The notes: generated from the letters alone by a model not told the origin. Shown: positions 28,409-38,367, counted from the first letter of the stretch. The stretch: 64,000 nt of DNA from Lachnospiraceae bacterium (GCA_015057555.1 SVEC01000007.1:51257-115256), one strand, 5' to 3'. Translations and numbers: made by a program.

Positions 28409-28415
28409 TGAAACT

Positions 28416-28552
28416 GAGACCAGTATAAAAAGATGGAATAGATGCTTTCGTGCTTGCACGAGAAAGCTTTCTATTCCATCTTTTTATGTTGGACTAAAAA
28501 CAATACCGACTCGTAGCGAAGTGAAGAGGAGGTATTGTTTTTTACTGGTCTC
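28416..28552. repeat. Nested inverted-repeat element 2 (cruciform-like), overlapping the CoA-transferase stop
   Basis: The outer stem GAGACCAGTA (28416-28425) pairs with TACTGGTCTC (28543-28552) and encloses two hairpins. Hairpin A has 17 perfect pairs (28426-28442 with 28470-28486) plus an inner stem topped by CGTG-CTTG-CACG. Hairpin B has 12 perfect pairs (28496-28507 with 28531-28542); its loop has GTAGCGAAGTGAA between CTC and GAG. The right outer arm runs to the stop codon of the minus-strand gene. The layout, the CTTG tip and the CGAAGTGAA loop match element 1 although the stem sequences differ. Either hairpin A or hairpin B could also act as a bidirectional terminator. Confidence 0.9.
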
Positions 28553-30081
28553 TAATACTTTAGTATAGGAGAAATCTCAACCTTAAAAGGAAGTAACTTC
28601 AAAATATTATTTTCCATATCTACTCCAGGATATACTTCTGTAAGGATAAGTCCCTTTTCTCCTAGCTCGAATACGCAGCGTTCTGTTACATATAGAACTT
28701 TCTGCTTATTGGCACGAGCACGTTTGGCTGAAAAGCTGATGCTATTAACCTTGTCAACAAATTTTGGAATAGAGCCATTGTTCTTAATGGTGATTTTATC
28801 GTAATGTTCGTCAACATCAAGTCCTTTTGCATTGAATGTTAAGCAGAATACAACAGTTTTTGTCTTTGCAGTAATATTTGCAAAGCCTCCGATTCCAGCA
28901 AAGGCTCCAGGACCGCGGTGGGCATTGACATTACCGTATTTGTCAACCTCCATACCACCCATAAAACAGATATCAAGACCACCATTATTGTATAAGTCAA
29001 ACTGGTTTGCCATATCATACATGGAATTTGCACCGATAACAGCACCAAACACCTTACCCGAGGCAGGAAATCCTCCAACGCCACCAGATTCTACAGTTAA
29101 AGTTACTTTGCTTAGGATTCCATTTTCTCTGGCATATTTGGTAACTATTTCAGGAATGCCTACGCCGATATTTACGATGTCATCTGGTTTTAATTCCAAA
29201 GCTGCACGCCTGCCTATAATGTTTCCAGGGATATTCACAAAGTTTTTGGTTGAGGTTCTGGCCTCTAGCATTTCGCTCCAATCCTGCCATTGAGTATACG
29301 GAATATCAAAGCTACCTGTAAGCGATTCGTATGCTGCATGACGGGGCTCAGGTTTTTCCACAACTATAGCGTCCACAAGACATCCTGGTATTATAGTGTT
29401 ACGAGGTCTTGATGGATTACTTAGGATTTTATCTACCTGGACGATTACCTTGCCTCCGTTGGCCTTAGTTGCCTGACAGATAGATAGGGCATCTCCGGAC
29501 ATATACATATCATCAAAGGAAATATTACCCTTTTTGTCAACAGCAGTACCCTTAATAAGGGCTACATTAAACTTTGGAAGAGTGTAGTATAAAAATTCTT
29601 CTCCATCAACTTCTACACGTTTTACTAAGGAAGTGTCTTTGGATATATTATTGATCCCTGGGCCATCTACAGATGGGTCTACGAAAATATCTAGACCAAC
29701 CTTAGAAAGAGCACCTGGTATTCCACCAGCCTGTGCACGGATAGCATGTGAAATACAGCCAAGTGGAAGATTGTAGGCTTCAAATCTATCCTCTAAAACC
29801 AGTCTCTTAGTGCTGAACATGGCTCCAAAATGTCCACAGATTATCTTGTCTACAGCACCTTCCTTTATGTATTGTTCTGCATTTTTATTCTCATCCCATA
29901 CTCCAAAGCCGGCACTAGATACCATGGTAAGATGCTTTGGTGATCTGGTTTTGGAGTATTTTCTATAAAGAGCTTCGTGTAATTCCACAGGATTTTCGAT
30001 TCCTAAGAAGGAATTTAAGCAAATTACATCCCCGTCCTTTATTAGATCCATTGCTTCATCTGAAGTCATTATTTTAAACAT
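28552..30081 (-). CDS. Acyl-CoA:carboxylate CoA-transferase (propionate CoA-transferase-like)
   Basis: This family I CoA-transferase has its alpha and beta parts fused in one chain (510 aa) like propionate CoA-transferase of Clostridium propionicum. The N-terminal half has KIICGHFGAM, and VESGGVGGFPASG contains the catalytic glutamate that forms the glutamyl-CoA thioester. FDLYNNGGLDICFMGGMEVD is typical of the second half. I chose the ATG at 30081 because TGAGG lies nine bases upstream; the first in-frame ATG (30096) lacks a site. It probably moves CoA between short-chain acids such as acetate, propionate, lactate or butyrate. The DUF6062-like gene precedes it in the same direction. Confidence 0.9.
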   Translation of the reverse strand: MFKIMTSDEAMDLIKDGDVICLNSFLGIENPVELHEALYRKYSKTRSPKHLTMVSSAGFGVWDENKNAEQYIKEGAVDKIICGHFGAMFSTKRLVLEDRFEAYNLPLGCISHAIRAQAGGIPGALSKVGLDIFVDPSVDGPGINNISKDTSLVKRVEVDGEEFLYYTLPKFNVALIKGTAVDKKGNISFDDMYMSGDALSICQATKANGGKVIVQVDKILSNPSRPRNTIIPGCLVDAIVVEKPEPRHAAYESLTGSFDIPYTQWQDWSEMLEARTSTKNFVNIPGNIIGRRAALELKPDDIVNIGVGIPEIVTKYARENGILSKVTLTVESGGVGGFPASGKVFGAVIGANSMYDMANQFDLYNNGGLDICFMGGMEVDKYGNVNAHRGPGAFAGIGGFANITAKTKTVVFCLTFNAKGLDVDEHYDKITIKNNGSIPKFVDKVNSISFSAKRARANKQKVLYVTERCVFELGEKGLILTEVYPGVDMENNILKLLPFKVEISPILKY

Positions 30082-30131
30082 TGTCATTAGCCTCATTTCT
30101 TTTAAGTGTAACTATAAGAAGATTAAAAATA

Positions 30132-30848
30132 TTACTGCTCTACAATAGTGTGGTTTGTTTTAATGATTCCTCTAGGTAAAGCGTCCTTTGAGTTTTTCCA
30201 AGGCTCGTTCTTAAAACGATAGTCAAACTTATCTATAAACCAGCCTATGTCACCGTTTACACGCTCCATATTTTCGAAATATACCTTGTTGATCACGTCA
30301 AGGAATTCGCTGTAAGCCTCCTTAGAAAGCTTGTTAGCACCATAATCATATAGGAGACCATAGTGATATGTACAAAAACCTTTGCAATTTTTAACCTTTT
30401 CTATAAAATCCTTATCCTTTTTCCAAAGATGGAAGATGGTATCTATGTATCTATCAATCATTTTCTCCATACGACAGCATATAAAACAGCTTTCTTCGAG
30501 TTTTTTTATATATTCACCAACTGAGGATGCTCCAGCCTTTTTAAATATTCCACCTGCCTGTGGCTTATTTGCGCTGAGAATTTTTAAATCTTTAATAGTT
30601 TTATCAGTATGAGTTTTCATCATAAGTGCAAGACCAAGACGATTTTTCTCACCATAAAGTATACGGATATGGTGTGAACAAAAGCCTAATTCGTCAGTCA
30701 TAGCTCTATTATCATCCTCCATATAGCTAGGTCCCATGGTATATTCCACTGCATTTCTTTCAAGGTCTGCCATCATAGCGCACACTGGACATTCGCAGTC
30801 TGATTCAAATGCATCGTTAACGGGTATTGTATATAACTGTTCTGCCAT
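30132..30848 (-). CDS. Cysteine-rich conserved protein (DUF6062-like)
   Basis: This 238-aa cytoplasmic protein has an N-terminal CECPVCAMM, a central FCSHH, a CFICC motif and a late FCTYHY. These paired Cys/His groups suggest metal binding, probably zinc or an iron-sulfur cluster. I believe it belongs to DUF6062, a Lachnospiraceae family of unknown function (recalled, not checked). AAGGAGA precedes the ATG. It lies 50 bases upstream of the CoA-transferase on the same strand, suggesting an operon in which it comes first. Confidence 0.75.
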   Translation of the reverse strand: MAEQLYTIPVNDAFESDCECPVCAMMADLERNAVEYTMGPSYMEDDNRAMTDELGFCSHHIRILYGEKNRLGLALMMKTHTDKTIKDLKILSANKPQAGGIFKKAGASSVGEYIKKLEESCFICCRMEKMIDRYIDTIFHLWKKDKDFIEKVKNCKGFCTYHYGLLYDYGANKLSKEAYSEFLDVINKVYFENMERVNGDIGWFIDKFDYRFKNEPWKNSKDALPRGIIKTNHTIVEQ

Positions 30849-30943
30849 AAGATTCTCCTTTTTGTATAGAAATTATCTAGGATTCATTATATAATATATC
30901 CTGTTTAATTACAAAGGAAATCTTATAATAAAGGATAGTAAAT

Positions 30944-32275
30944 ATGCTTTACGGTATTATAATATTTATAATTTTATTATTTTGTATATCTATATACGAT
31001 TTTACTAGAGTAAAAACCTTTCAAGATTTTGCTGTTGCGGGTAAAAAACAAGGGTTAGCACCAGTTTATCTTTCTCTTATGACCTCTATGATTGGTGCAT
31101 CTGCAACTTTAGGAGTGGCAGAAAATGTATGGTCCATCGGATTTTCAGCCTTTTGGTGGTTAGGAGTAGGAGCAGTAGGACTATTGCTACAAGGATTATT
31201 TCTTTCAGAAAAAATTAGAGATATGGATGTAAATACACTGCCAGACATAGCTGATAAAACTGTGGGGTCGGGAGCTAAAGTTTTACTTTCTCTTATTATT
31301 GCAGTGTCATGGGTTGGTATAATTGGAGCTCAGATAGTTTCATTATCTAAGCTTGTCAAAGCTGTGTTAGGTGGAACTGATGAAAATTTTGTTATAATAA
31401 TTATTGCAGTGGTAGTGATACTATATACCATCCTAGGAGGACAATTGTCTGTTGTAAAAACCGATATGCTTCAGGCTGGGATAATAATTGTTGGAGTTGT
31501 TAGTACCCTTATATATCTTTTTGTGTTTAAAGGCGAGAATAATGCAGTAATATTTGATAACATTTTCCTATTAAAAGACAACTTTAATGGTTTTGATTTG
31601 ATTAATCTGCTGTTTATTACTGGTGGAACATATTTCCTTGGTCCTGATATTGTGTCTAGAAATATTATGTCTAAAGATAAGAAAACAGCTAAGAGAGCTA
31701 CCTATTTAGCTTCAATATCATTGGCTGTTTTTGGTATAATGATTACTCTGATAGGAATGTGGTCATTACACAATATTCCAACTCTAATGGGAAAGAATCC
31801 ACTAGTGTATATAATCGATACTGTTATTCCGACACCTTTAGCAATATTATTTTGTTTAGCTCTTATATCAATCTTACTTTCTTCAGCAGATACTTGTTTG
31901 GTAAATGCAGCTACCATAGTAGAGCATGATTTACTAAAGAGAAATAAGGTGTGGCAGATTAGAGTGATCATAGGTGTTTTAGGATTATTAGCTCTTGTGA
32001 TTGCTCTAAATAGGAGTGATATAATTGGATTACTTCTAGGTGCTTATTCAGTGTATTCCCCTGGAATAGTATTTCCATTGATTATAGCCATAATTTGTTA
32101 TAAGAAACGTAAAATAATAAAAGCCTTATGGTACAGTGCAGTTATAATTGGAGGCATATTGGGGATTTTACAATCCTATTTTATGATTGGACCAAAGTAT
32201 TTGCCATTAATTGGAATGGGGGTATCTTTGGTGCTCAGTATCCTTTCTATATTGCCAAATAATAGTAAAGAGTGA
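30944..32275 (+). CDS. Sodium:solute symporter family transporter
   Basis: This is a polytopic membrane protein of 443 aa with about 12-13 segments. It fits the SSS family by FQDFAVAGKKQGLAPVYLSLMTSMIGASATLGVAE (the conserved first segments), the WVGIIGAQI region and LALISILLSSADTCLVNAATI, whose serines match the Na+-site region of the family. It is somewhat shorter than typical SSS members, and the substrate is not evident. It is transcribed away from the DUF6062-like gene; AAAGGA precedes the ATG. The acyl-ACP thioesterase gene follows after 51 bases, which may or may not indicate a shared transcript. Confidence 0.85.
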   Translation: MLYGIIIFIILLFCISIYDFTRVKTFQDFAVAGKKQGLAPVYLSLMTSMIGASATLGVAENVWSIGFSAFWWLGVGAVGLLLQGLFLSEKIRDMDVNTLPDIADKTVGSGAKVLLSLIIAVSWVGIIGAQIVSLSKLVKAVLGGTDENFVIIIIAVVVILYTILGGQLSVVKTDMLQAGIIIVGVVSTLIYLFVFKGENNAVIFDNIFLLKDNFNGFDLINLLFITGGTYFLGPDIVSRNIMSKDKKTAKRATYLASISLAVFGIMITLIGMWSLHNIPTLMGKNPLVYIIDTVIPTPLAILFCLALISILLSSADTCLVNAATIVEHDLLKRNKVWQIRVIIGVLGLLALVIALNRSDIIGLLLGAYSVYSPGIVFPLIIAIICYKKRKIIKALWYSAVIIGGILGILQSYFMIGPKYLPLIGMGVSLVLSILSILPNNSKE

Positions 32276-32326
32276 TAAAATATACTTTAAAGTTTTTTGG
32301 AGAAATGAAGCTTTGGGAGGCGGGAT

Positions 32327-33031
32327 ATGTATACTTACAGTAAGAAAATATTGTTTTCAGATATTGACCAGGGAGCTAGAATGTCCCTTGCTGGCATAAT
32401 GAATGCTTTACAGGATTGTGTAAATATCAATTCAGAGTCTATTGGTAAAGGTATAGATTACCTGCTTAAGACTAGAAGAACCTGGTTCGCTATTAATTGG
32501 TATATAGAGATTAATAGATATCCAAAGATGTTTGAAGATGTGCTGGTTAAGACCTGGCCATATGATTTTACATCTTCTATGGGTTATAGAAATGTAATAA
32601 TTGAAGATGAAACAGGTCAGGTGATTGTTGCTGCTGATTCCATATGGACCTTGGTTGATTTGGATTCAGGTAGGCCTATTAGAATTACCGAGGAGGATTC
32701 TGCAGGATATGATTTGGAGGAAAAGTATTCTATAGAAAATCCTGGTAGAAAGATTAAACTTCCCAAGGAGTTTCAGCTTTTGGATACAGTATCAGTCAAA
32801 AAATCTGATATTGATTATAATGGACATATGTCAAATGGCAAATATATTCAGCTAGCTGACGAATATATACCAGTGGAGTCTCATCCTGGTAAAATTAGGG
32901 TAGAATATAAAAGTCAGTCAAGATATGGTGAGCTTTTAGAGATTTATAAGGCAGCTGAGGAAGATAAAACTATAATTAAGATTCAAGGTAAGGAAGATGG
33001 TAGTGTAAAGGCTGTTGTAGAGTTATCTTAA
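32327..33031 (+). CDS. Acyl-ACP thioesterase (FatA/FatB family)
   Basis: This 234-aa protein forms a tandem hot-dog fold that releases free fatty acids from acyl carrier protein. The N-terminal hot-dog segment (YSKKILFSDIDQGARMSLAGIMNALQD, TRRTWFAINWYIEINRYP) and the second half's catalytic-type VKKSDIDYNGHMSNGKYI with Asp, Asn and His are characteristic of bacterial acyl-ACP thioesterases. The chain-length preference cannot be read. GGGAGG precedes the ATG. The stop is 15 bases before the cdd start, so the two are co-transcribed without any obvious metabolic link. Confidence 0.9.
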   Translation: MYTYSKKILFSDIDQGARMSLAGIMNALQDCVNINSESIGKGIDYLLKTRRTWFAINWYIEINRYPKMFEDVLVKTWPYDFTSSMGYRNVIIEDETGQVIVAADSIWTLVDLDSGRPIRITEEDSAGYDLEEKYSIENPGRKIKLPKEFQLLDTVSVKKSDIDYNGHMSNGKYIQLADEYIPVESHPGKIRVEYKSQSRYGELLEIYKAAEEDKTIIKIQGKEDGSVKAVVELS

Positions 33032-33046
33032 ATGGGGGTATACTTT

Positions 33047-33475
33047 ATGAATGAAAAATTATCAAGGGATTTAATAAGTGAATTGATTGTAAAAGCAGGT
33101 GAAGCAAGAGAGTTTTCCTATTCACCATATTCTGGTTTTAAGGTTGGTGCTGCATTACTTACTGATAAGGATGAAATATACACCGGCTGTAATATAGAAA
33201 ATGCTGCATATTCACCGGGAAATTGTGCAGAGAGAACAGCTGTATTTAAGGCGGTTAGTGAGGGAAAAACCAGCTTTAAGGCTATTGCAATTATTGCTGG
33301 TAAGAATGAAATAACAGATTATACATCGCCATGTGGTATTTGTAGACAGGTTTTAAGAGAATTTGTTAACCCTAAGGAGTTTTATGTGATAATGGCTAAA
33401 TCAGAAAATGATTATAAGATAATGACCTTAGAAGAACTATTCCCTATGAGCTTTGGACCAGAAAATCTAGATTAG
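33047..33475 (+). CDS. cdd: Cytidine deaminase
   Basis: This zinc enzyme deaminates cytidine and deoxycytidine in pyrimidine salvage. Zinc ligands are Cys60 in NCAERTA, with the catalytic Glu62, and Cys96 and Cys99 in PCGICRQ. YSPYSGFKVGAAL and GCNIENAAY are conserved substrate-binding segments. The 142-aa product fits the small tetrameric type. The ATG at 33047 follows GGGGG at about eight bases; the in-frame ATG at 33032, right after the previous stop, lacks a site. Confidence 0.95.
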   Translation: MNEKLSRDLISELIVKAGEAREFSYSPYSGFKVGAALLTDKDEIYTGCNIENAAYSPGNCAERTAVFKAVSEGKTSFKAIAIIAGKNEITDYTSPCGICRQVLREFVNPKEFYVIMAKSENDYKIMTLEELFPMSFGPENLD

Positions 33476-33551
33476 ATATGATGCATTTATAGGACCATAT
33501 AATTGTTATGATAATTATTAAATAAGGACATAAATTTTGGAGGACATTATT

Positions 33552-36470
33552 TTGAGTAATTTAGAGAATATGAACGCTTACACATTGGTTGAGAAGAGAG
33601 AATTAAAAGAGGTTAAGGGAATAGGTTATGTTCTTAGTCATAATAAGACTAAGGCTAGAGTTATGGTAGTTTGTAATGATGATAGTAACAAGGTATTTAC
33701 TATAGGCTTTAGAACCCCACCTGCAGATGATACCGGAGTGCCACATATTATGGAGCATTCTGTACTTTGTGGTTCTAAAAATTTCCCTGCAAAGGATCCA
33801 TTTGTTGAGCTTTGTAAGGGTTCTCTCAATACATTTTTAAATGCTATGACATATTCAGATAAGACTGTTTATCCTGTAGCAAGCATGAATAAGAAGGATT
33901 TTCATAATCTTATGCATGTTTATATGGATGCGGTGTTTTATCCAAATATATATACTCGTAAGGAAATACTTATGCAGGAGGGGTGGCATTACGAGATAGA
34001 TGAGGATACTGATGAATTAAAATATAACGGTGTTGTTTACAATGAGATGAAGGGTGTATTCTCATCAGCGGAGCAACAGCTTTATCGTCTCATAGAAAAG
34101 TCTCTTCATGAGAGTACAGCTTATGGCTATGAGTCAGGTGGAGACCCAGACTTTATTACTGACCTTACTTATGAGGCATTCTTAGATTTTCATAAGAAAT
34201 ACTATCATCCAAGCAACAGCTACATTTACTTATATGGTGATATGGATGCGGTTGCAGAGCTTGAATTTATAGATAAGGAGTATCTGTCAAACTATGACTA
34301 TCTCAAGGTTGATTCTGAGCTTACTGATGAATCTGCCTTTGATGAACCAAGGTCTGTAGATGAATATTATAATATTGCTGAGGCTGAGACTGAGGATGAT
34401 AACACTTATTTAGCTTATAATGTAGTGGTGGGTCACAGTGATGATATTAAGCTTTCTCTTTCTATGGCTGTTCTTGAGCATATGCTTCTTATAGCACCAG
34501 GTGCGCCGCTTAAAAAGGTGCTTATAGATGCTGAGATTGGAAAGGATGTATTTAGCTCATATGATGATGGAATTAAGCAGCCTACATTTTCTATTATCGC
34601 CAAGAATGCAAATCTGTCAGATAAGGAAAGATTTATAGCTCTTATAGATGATACCTTGAATAATCTCATTACAGAGGGATTAAATAGGACATCTCTTCAA
34701 GCATCCTTAAATTACTTTGAATTTAAGCACAAGGAAGCCAACTTTGGAAGACATCCAAAGGGGCTTATGCTGGGTCTGAATGCATTTTCTACCTGGCTTT
34801 ATGATGATGATAAGGCTCTTGATTTGTTTGAACTTAACTGGGTGTATGATGAGCTTAAAGCTGAGCTTGATACAGGATATTTTGAGTCTTTAATTAGGAC
34901 ATATATACTAGATAACAATCACAAGTCATTTGTTACACTTATGCCTAAGAAGGGTTTACTAGAGGAGAAATCTAAGACTGAGAAGGAGAAGCTTGCTGAT
35001 TATAAGGCTTCTCTTACTGAAGATGAGATAGAAGATATTGCCAAAACTGCAGAACATCTTAAGGAGTATCAGAGTGAGCCAAGCACAAAAGAAGAGCTTC
35101 TTACCATACCACTTCTTGAAATCAGTGATATAGATAAGAATGCTAGAAAGCTTAACAATCAGTTTACTGATATAGAGATGGTTAAGGTTGTAAGTCACAA
35201 TATATTTACCAATGGTATAAGTTATATTAATTTGGATTTTGATATAACAGATATGGATATTAAAAAATACCCTTATGTTGGACTTCTCACTGAAATTTTC
35301 AAATATGTTGATACCGAGAATTACGAGTACAATAAGCTGGCAAATGAAATCAACCTTCATACAGGTGGTATAGGTTTTTCAACCTCTGTGCTGAGTAAGG
35401 TAGAAAAGGATAAGTATAGAGTATCCTTTATAGTAAGTGCTAAAATGCTTGATGATAAGCTTGATAAAGCATTTGAGCTTATAGAAGAGATATTATTTAC
35501 TTCTAAGCTTGATAGTAAGAAGAGAATTAAGGAGATAGTAGCTGAAATTAAGTATGGTTTAAAGAATGATTTGGTATCAACAGGACACCTTACAGCTGCA
35601 AATAGAGCTTTAAGCTATGTATCACCTATAGGCTTAGTTAAAGAGTATTTAGAGGGAATAGAGTACTACAAGGTATTAGATGCTATAGATAATGATTTCG
35701 ATGCTGAGTACGATAACTTACTAGCTACACTCAAGGAAGTATTAGGTGAGGTTCTTTGGAGAAATGGCCTTATAGTGAATTATACCTCTGATAAGGACCC
35801 TAAGACTATGCTTGAAAAGTCTGTCACATCACTATCAAAGAAGCTATCAACCAGACTTGCCTACGACAAGGAGGAGACTGTTAAGCCTGAAGTTTTAAAT
35901 GAAGGCTTTAAGACTGCTTCACAGGTACAGTATGTTGCTACAGCTGGTAATTACCGTGATGCAGGTCTTGAATATACAGGAGCATTAGGAGTTCTTAGCT
36001 CTATATTCTCATATGACTATCTATGGTTAAATGTAAGAGTAAAGGGTGGTGCATATGGAAGTATGTGTGCTTTTGCAAGAAGTGGTAATTCCTACTTTAC
36101 ATCATATAGAGACCCGAACCTTATGGAGACCTATGATATATATATGAATGCAGCTAAATATGTTGCAGAATTTGATGCTGATGAGAGAGATATGACTAAG
36201 TATGTTATTGGTGCTATATCTAAGCTTGACTCACCTCTAACACCGGTATCAGAGGGTAATTTTAGCTTTGCATCCTACCTTATTGGTCTTACTGATGAAG
36301 ATATTCAAAGGGATAGAGATGAAGTGCTTGCCACAGATGTGGAAACCATAAGAGGTCTAGCTCCATATGTGGAAGCTGCTATAAATGGTGGTATAATCTG
36401 TGCAGTTGGTGGAGAAGCCAAGCTGGAGTCATCAAAGGATAGATTTAACCAGGTAATAAGCGTATTTTAG
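33552..36470 (+). CDS. M16C metallopeptidase, presequence-protease (PreP) type
   Basis: This 972-aa zinc peptidase of the insulinase family degrades unfolded peptides inside a chamber made of two halves. The inverted zinc motif HIMEH (65-69) sits in PPADDTGVPHIMEHSVLCGS, with the downstream zinc-ligand glutamate region VVYNEMKGVFSS. A hinge of charged helices (about 470-530) separates the two M16 halves; the second half lacks a zinc motif, as expected. GGAGGA at 33539-33544 points to a TTG start at 33552. Alternatives are a TTG at 33537 and an ATG at 33570. The era gene follows after 15 bases. Confidence 0.92.
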   Translation: MSNLENMNAYTLVEKRELKEVKGIGYVLSHNKTKARVMVVCNDDSNKVFTIGFRTPPADDTGVPHIMEHSVLCGSKNFPAKDPFVELCKGSLNTFLNAMTYSDKTVYPVASMNKKDFHNLMHVYMDAVFYPNIYTRKEILMQEGWHYEIDEDTDELKYNGVVYNEMKGVFSSAEQQLYRLIEKSLHESTAYGYESGGDPDFITDLTYEAFLDFHKKYYHPSNSYIYLYGDMDAVAELEFIDKEYLSNYDYLKVDSELTDESAFDEPRSVDEYYNIAEAETEDDNTYLAYNVVVGHSDDIKLSLSMAVLEHMLLIAPGAPLKKVLIDAEIGKDVFSSYDDGIKQPTFSIIAKNANLSDKERFIALIDDTLNNLITEGLNRTSLQASLNYFEFKHKEANFGRHPKGLMLGLNAFSTWLYDDDKALDLFELNWVYDELKAELDTGYFESLIRTYILDNNHKSFVTLMPKKGLLEEKSKTEKEKLADYKASLTEDEIEDIAKTAEHLKEYQSEPSTKEELLTIPLLEISDIDKNARKLNNQFTDIEMVKVVSHNIFTNGISYINLDFDITDMDIKKYPYVGLLTEIFKYVDTENYEYNKLANEINLHTGGIGFSTSVLSKVEKDKYRVSFIVSAKMLDDKLDKAFELIEEILFTSKLDSKKRIKEIVAEIKYGLKNDLVSTGHLTAANRALSYVSPIGLVKEYLEGIEYYKVLDAIDNDFDAEYDNLLATLKEVLGEVLWRNGLIVNYTSDKDPKTMLEKSVTSLSKKLSTRLAYDKEETVKPEVLNEGFKTASQVQYVATAGNYRDAGLEYTGALGVLSSIFSYDYLWLNVRVKGGAYGSMCAFARSGNSYFTSYRDPNLMETYDIYMNAAKYVAEFDADERDMTKYVIGAISKLDSPLTPVSEGNFSFASYLIGLTDEDIQRDRDEVLATDVETIRGLAPYVEAAINGGIICAVGGEAKLESSKDRFNQVISVF

Positions 36471-36485
36471 ATAATGGAGAACTAA

Positions 36486-37457
36486 ATGGGTAACAAGATA
36501 GATAATATTAACGATGGAGTGTATCTTGATATTGACAAGATATTAGGCAAGAAGAGTAATGATAATTTCAAATCTGGCTTTGTGGCAATAGTTGGAAGAC
36601 CTAACGTGGGTAAGTCAACACTTATGAATAGACTTATAGGCCAGAAGATTGCTATAACCAGCAATAAGGCTCAGACCACCAGAAACAGAATCCAGACTGT
36701 TTACACTGATGATGAGGCGCAGATTGTGTTCCTTGATACACCGGGTATAAATCGTGCTAAAAACAAACTTGGTCAGTATATGATGAATGTGGCATACAAC
36801 ACTCTTAATGAGGTTGATGTGGTTATGTGGGTTGTGGAGCCTACCACATTCATTGGTGCAGGAGAAAGACACATTATAGAGGTTTTAGCTAAGGTGAAGA
36901 CTCCGGTTATATTAGTTATAAATAAGACTGATACAGTGGAGGAGCAGGAAATATTTGATGCTATTAATACCTACAAGGAGGTATATGATTTTGAGGATAT
37001 AGTTCCTGTTTCGGCCTTGAAGGGTAAGAATTCAGCAGAGCTTATTAAGACCATTAAGGGACATCTTCCTTATGGCCCACAGTTTTATGATGAGGATACT
37101 GTTACTGACCAACCAGAGAGGCAGATTGTGGCTGAGCTAGTTAGGGAGCAGACTTTAAGACTTCTTGATAAGGAGATTCCACATGGTATAGCGGTAGTTA
37201 TTGATAGGATGAAGGAAAGACCGGATGGTGACCTAATTGATATTGATGCAACTATAATTTGCGAGAGGGATTCCCATAAGGGTATTATAATAGGTAAGCA
37301 GGGTGCCATGCTTAAAAGGATTGGTTCAAAGGCTAGAGTGAGTATGGAAAATCTGCTTGATTGCAAGGTTAATCTTAAGCTTTGGGTAAAGGTTAAGAAG
37401 GACTGGAGAGATAGTGATACATTGATTAAGAACTACGGTTACAGAGATGATAACTAG
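36486..37457 (+). CDS. era: GTPase Era
   Basis: This is an essential GTPase that binds 16S rRNA during 30S assembly. G-motifs are G1 GRPNVGKST, G3 DTPG and G4 NKTD, and the sequence between keeps TTRNRIQ of the Era switch region. The C-terminal KH domain contains GIIIGKQGAMLKRIGSKAR. The protein is 323 aa, slightly long because of an N-terminal extension of about 28 polar residues before the G domain. GGAGA precedes the ATG. The recO gene follows after 22 bases, giving the era-recO order common in Firmicutes. Confidence 0.96.
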   Translation: MGNKIDNINDGVYLDIDKILGKKSNDNFKSGFVAIVGRPNVGKSTLMNRLIGQKIAITSNKAQTTRNRIQTVYTDDEAQIVFLDTPGINRAKNKLGQYMMNVAYNTLNEVDVVMWVVEPTTFIGAGERHIIEVLAKVKTPVILVINKTDTVEEQEIFDAINTYKEVYDFEDIVPVSALKGKNSAELIKTIKGHLPYGPQFYDEDTVTDQPERQIVAELVREQTLRLLDKEIPHGIAVVIDRMKERPDGDLIDIDATIICERDSHKGIIIGKQGAMLKRIGSKARVSMENLLDCKVNLKLWVKVKKDWRDSDTLIKNYGYRDDN

Positions 37458-37479
37458 GTATCAATAAGTAGGTGATATT

Positions 37480-38223
37480 ATGATGGAGGATATAATAGTT
37501 ACTGGTATAGTGCTTTATACAGTTCCTCTTGGTGAGTATGACAAAAGATTAGTGGTGCTTACAAAGGAGCGTGGTAAAATCACTGTATTTGCCAATGGGG
37601 CAAGACGAGCAAATTCTAACTTTAGAGCTGCTAGTCAAAGCTATGTTATGGGCAAGTTTACTATAGCTCCAAGTGGTGATGCTTATAGACTTATAAGCGT
37701 AAATGTAACTGAATATTTTGCAGAGCTTCCCTATGATATGGAAAAAATGTGTTACGCTTCATATTTTTGTGAGTTAATGTCTTATTATACTAGGGAAGGT
37801 GATAAATGCGTGGATAATTTGAATCTTCTGTATATCACCTTAAAAACTTTAGTGGATGGAAAAATTCCTAATACACTTATAAGAAGCGTATATGAACTTA
37901 AGCTAATGGATATAGAAGGGCAGGCCATACATTCTTATAGCTGTGTAAAATGTGATTCTAGGGAGGACCTAACACATTTCGATGCAGGCTTTGGTGGAAT
38001 ATGCTGTGCAAGATGTGCACTTAAGTATAAAGCTAATATAAGAGTAAGTGAGACTCTGGTATACACCCTACAGTATATTCTTTCGTCACCTCTTAATAAG
38101 ATATATAGCTTTAAGCTAGATAAAGATAAGGAAGATGAATTAGCTTGGGTAGCTAATCGATTTAGAAGTCAGTATGTGGATAAAAGCTTTAAATCTTTAG
38201 AGATACTAGACACTTTATCTTGA
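37480..38223 (+). CDS. recO: DNA repair protein RecO
   Basis: This 247-aa recombination mediator loads RecA with RecR. The N-terminal OB-fold starts with TGIVLYTVPLGEYDKRLVVLTKERGKITVFANGARR, and the C-terminal zinc finger has CVKC...CCARC. An ATG three bases later (37483) is an equally possible start; AGGTGA is at 37470-37475. The neighbours era upstream and glyS downstream match the usual Firmicutes arrangement of era-recO-glyS. Confidence 0.95.
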   Translation: MMEDIIVTGIVLYTVPLGEYDKRLVVLTKERGKITVFANGARRANSNFRAASQSYVMGKFTIAPSGDAYRLISVNVTEYFAELPYDMEKMCYASYFCELMSYYTREGDKCVDNLNLLYITLKTLVDGKIPNTLIRSVYELKLMDIEGQAIHSYSCVKCDSREDLTHFDAGFGGICCARCALKYKANIRVSETLVYTLQYILSSPLNKIYSFKLDKDKEDELAWVANRFRSQYVDKSFKSLEILDTLS

Positions 38224-38367
38224 TGAATTTGTAAATTATAGAAAATCTTGCTACTTTTGCTTGAAAAATAAGAGATTAGAAGTTACAATATGGTTTATGT
38301 GTCAAACATAAAATATTCAACAAATCCCACACACGCCGGTGTAGGGGTGGAAGGAAGGTAAATTAAC

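Noticed and set aside
28832..29293. Long plus-strand open frame within the CoA-transferase gene
   Set aside because: It is an antisense shadow of a well-conserved gene and has no ribosome binding site.
38224..38367. T-box riboswitch before glyS
   Set aside because: The leader has a GC-rich local hairpin (CACACGCCGGTGTAGG) but no T-box core sequence and no terminator/anti-terminator pair I can draw.
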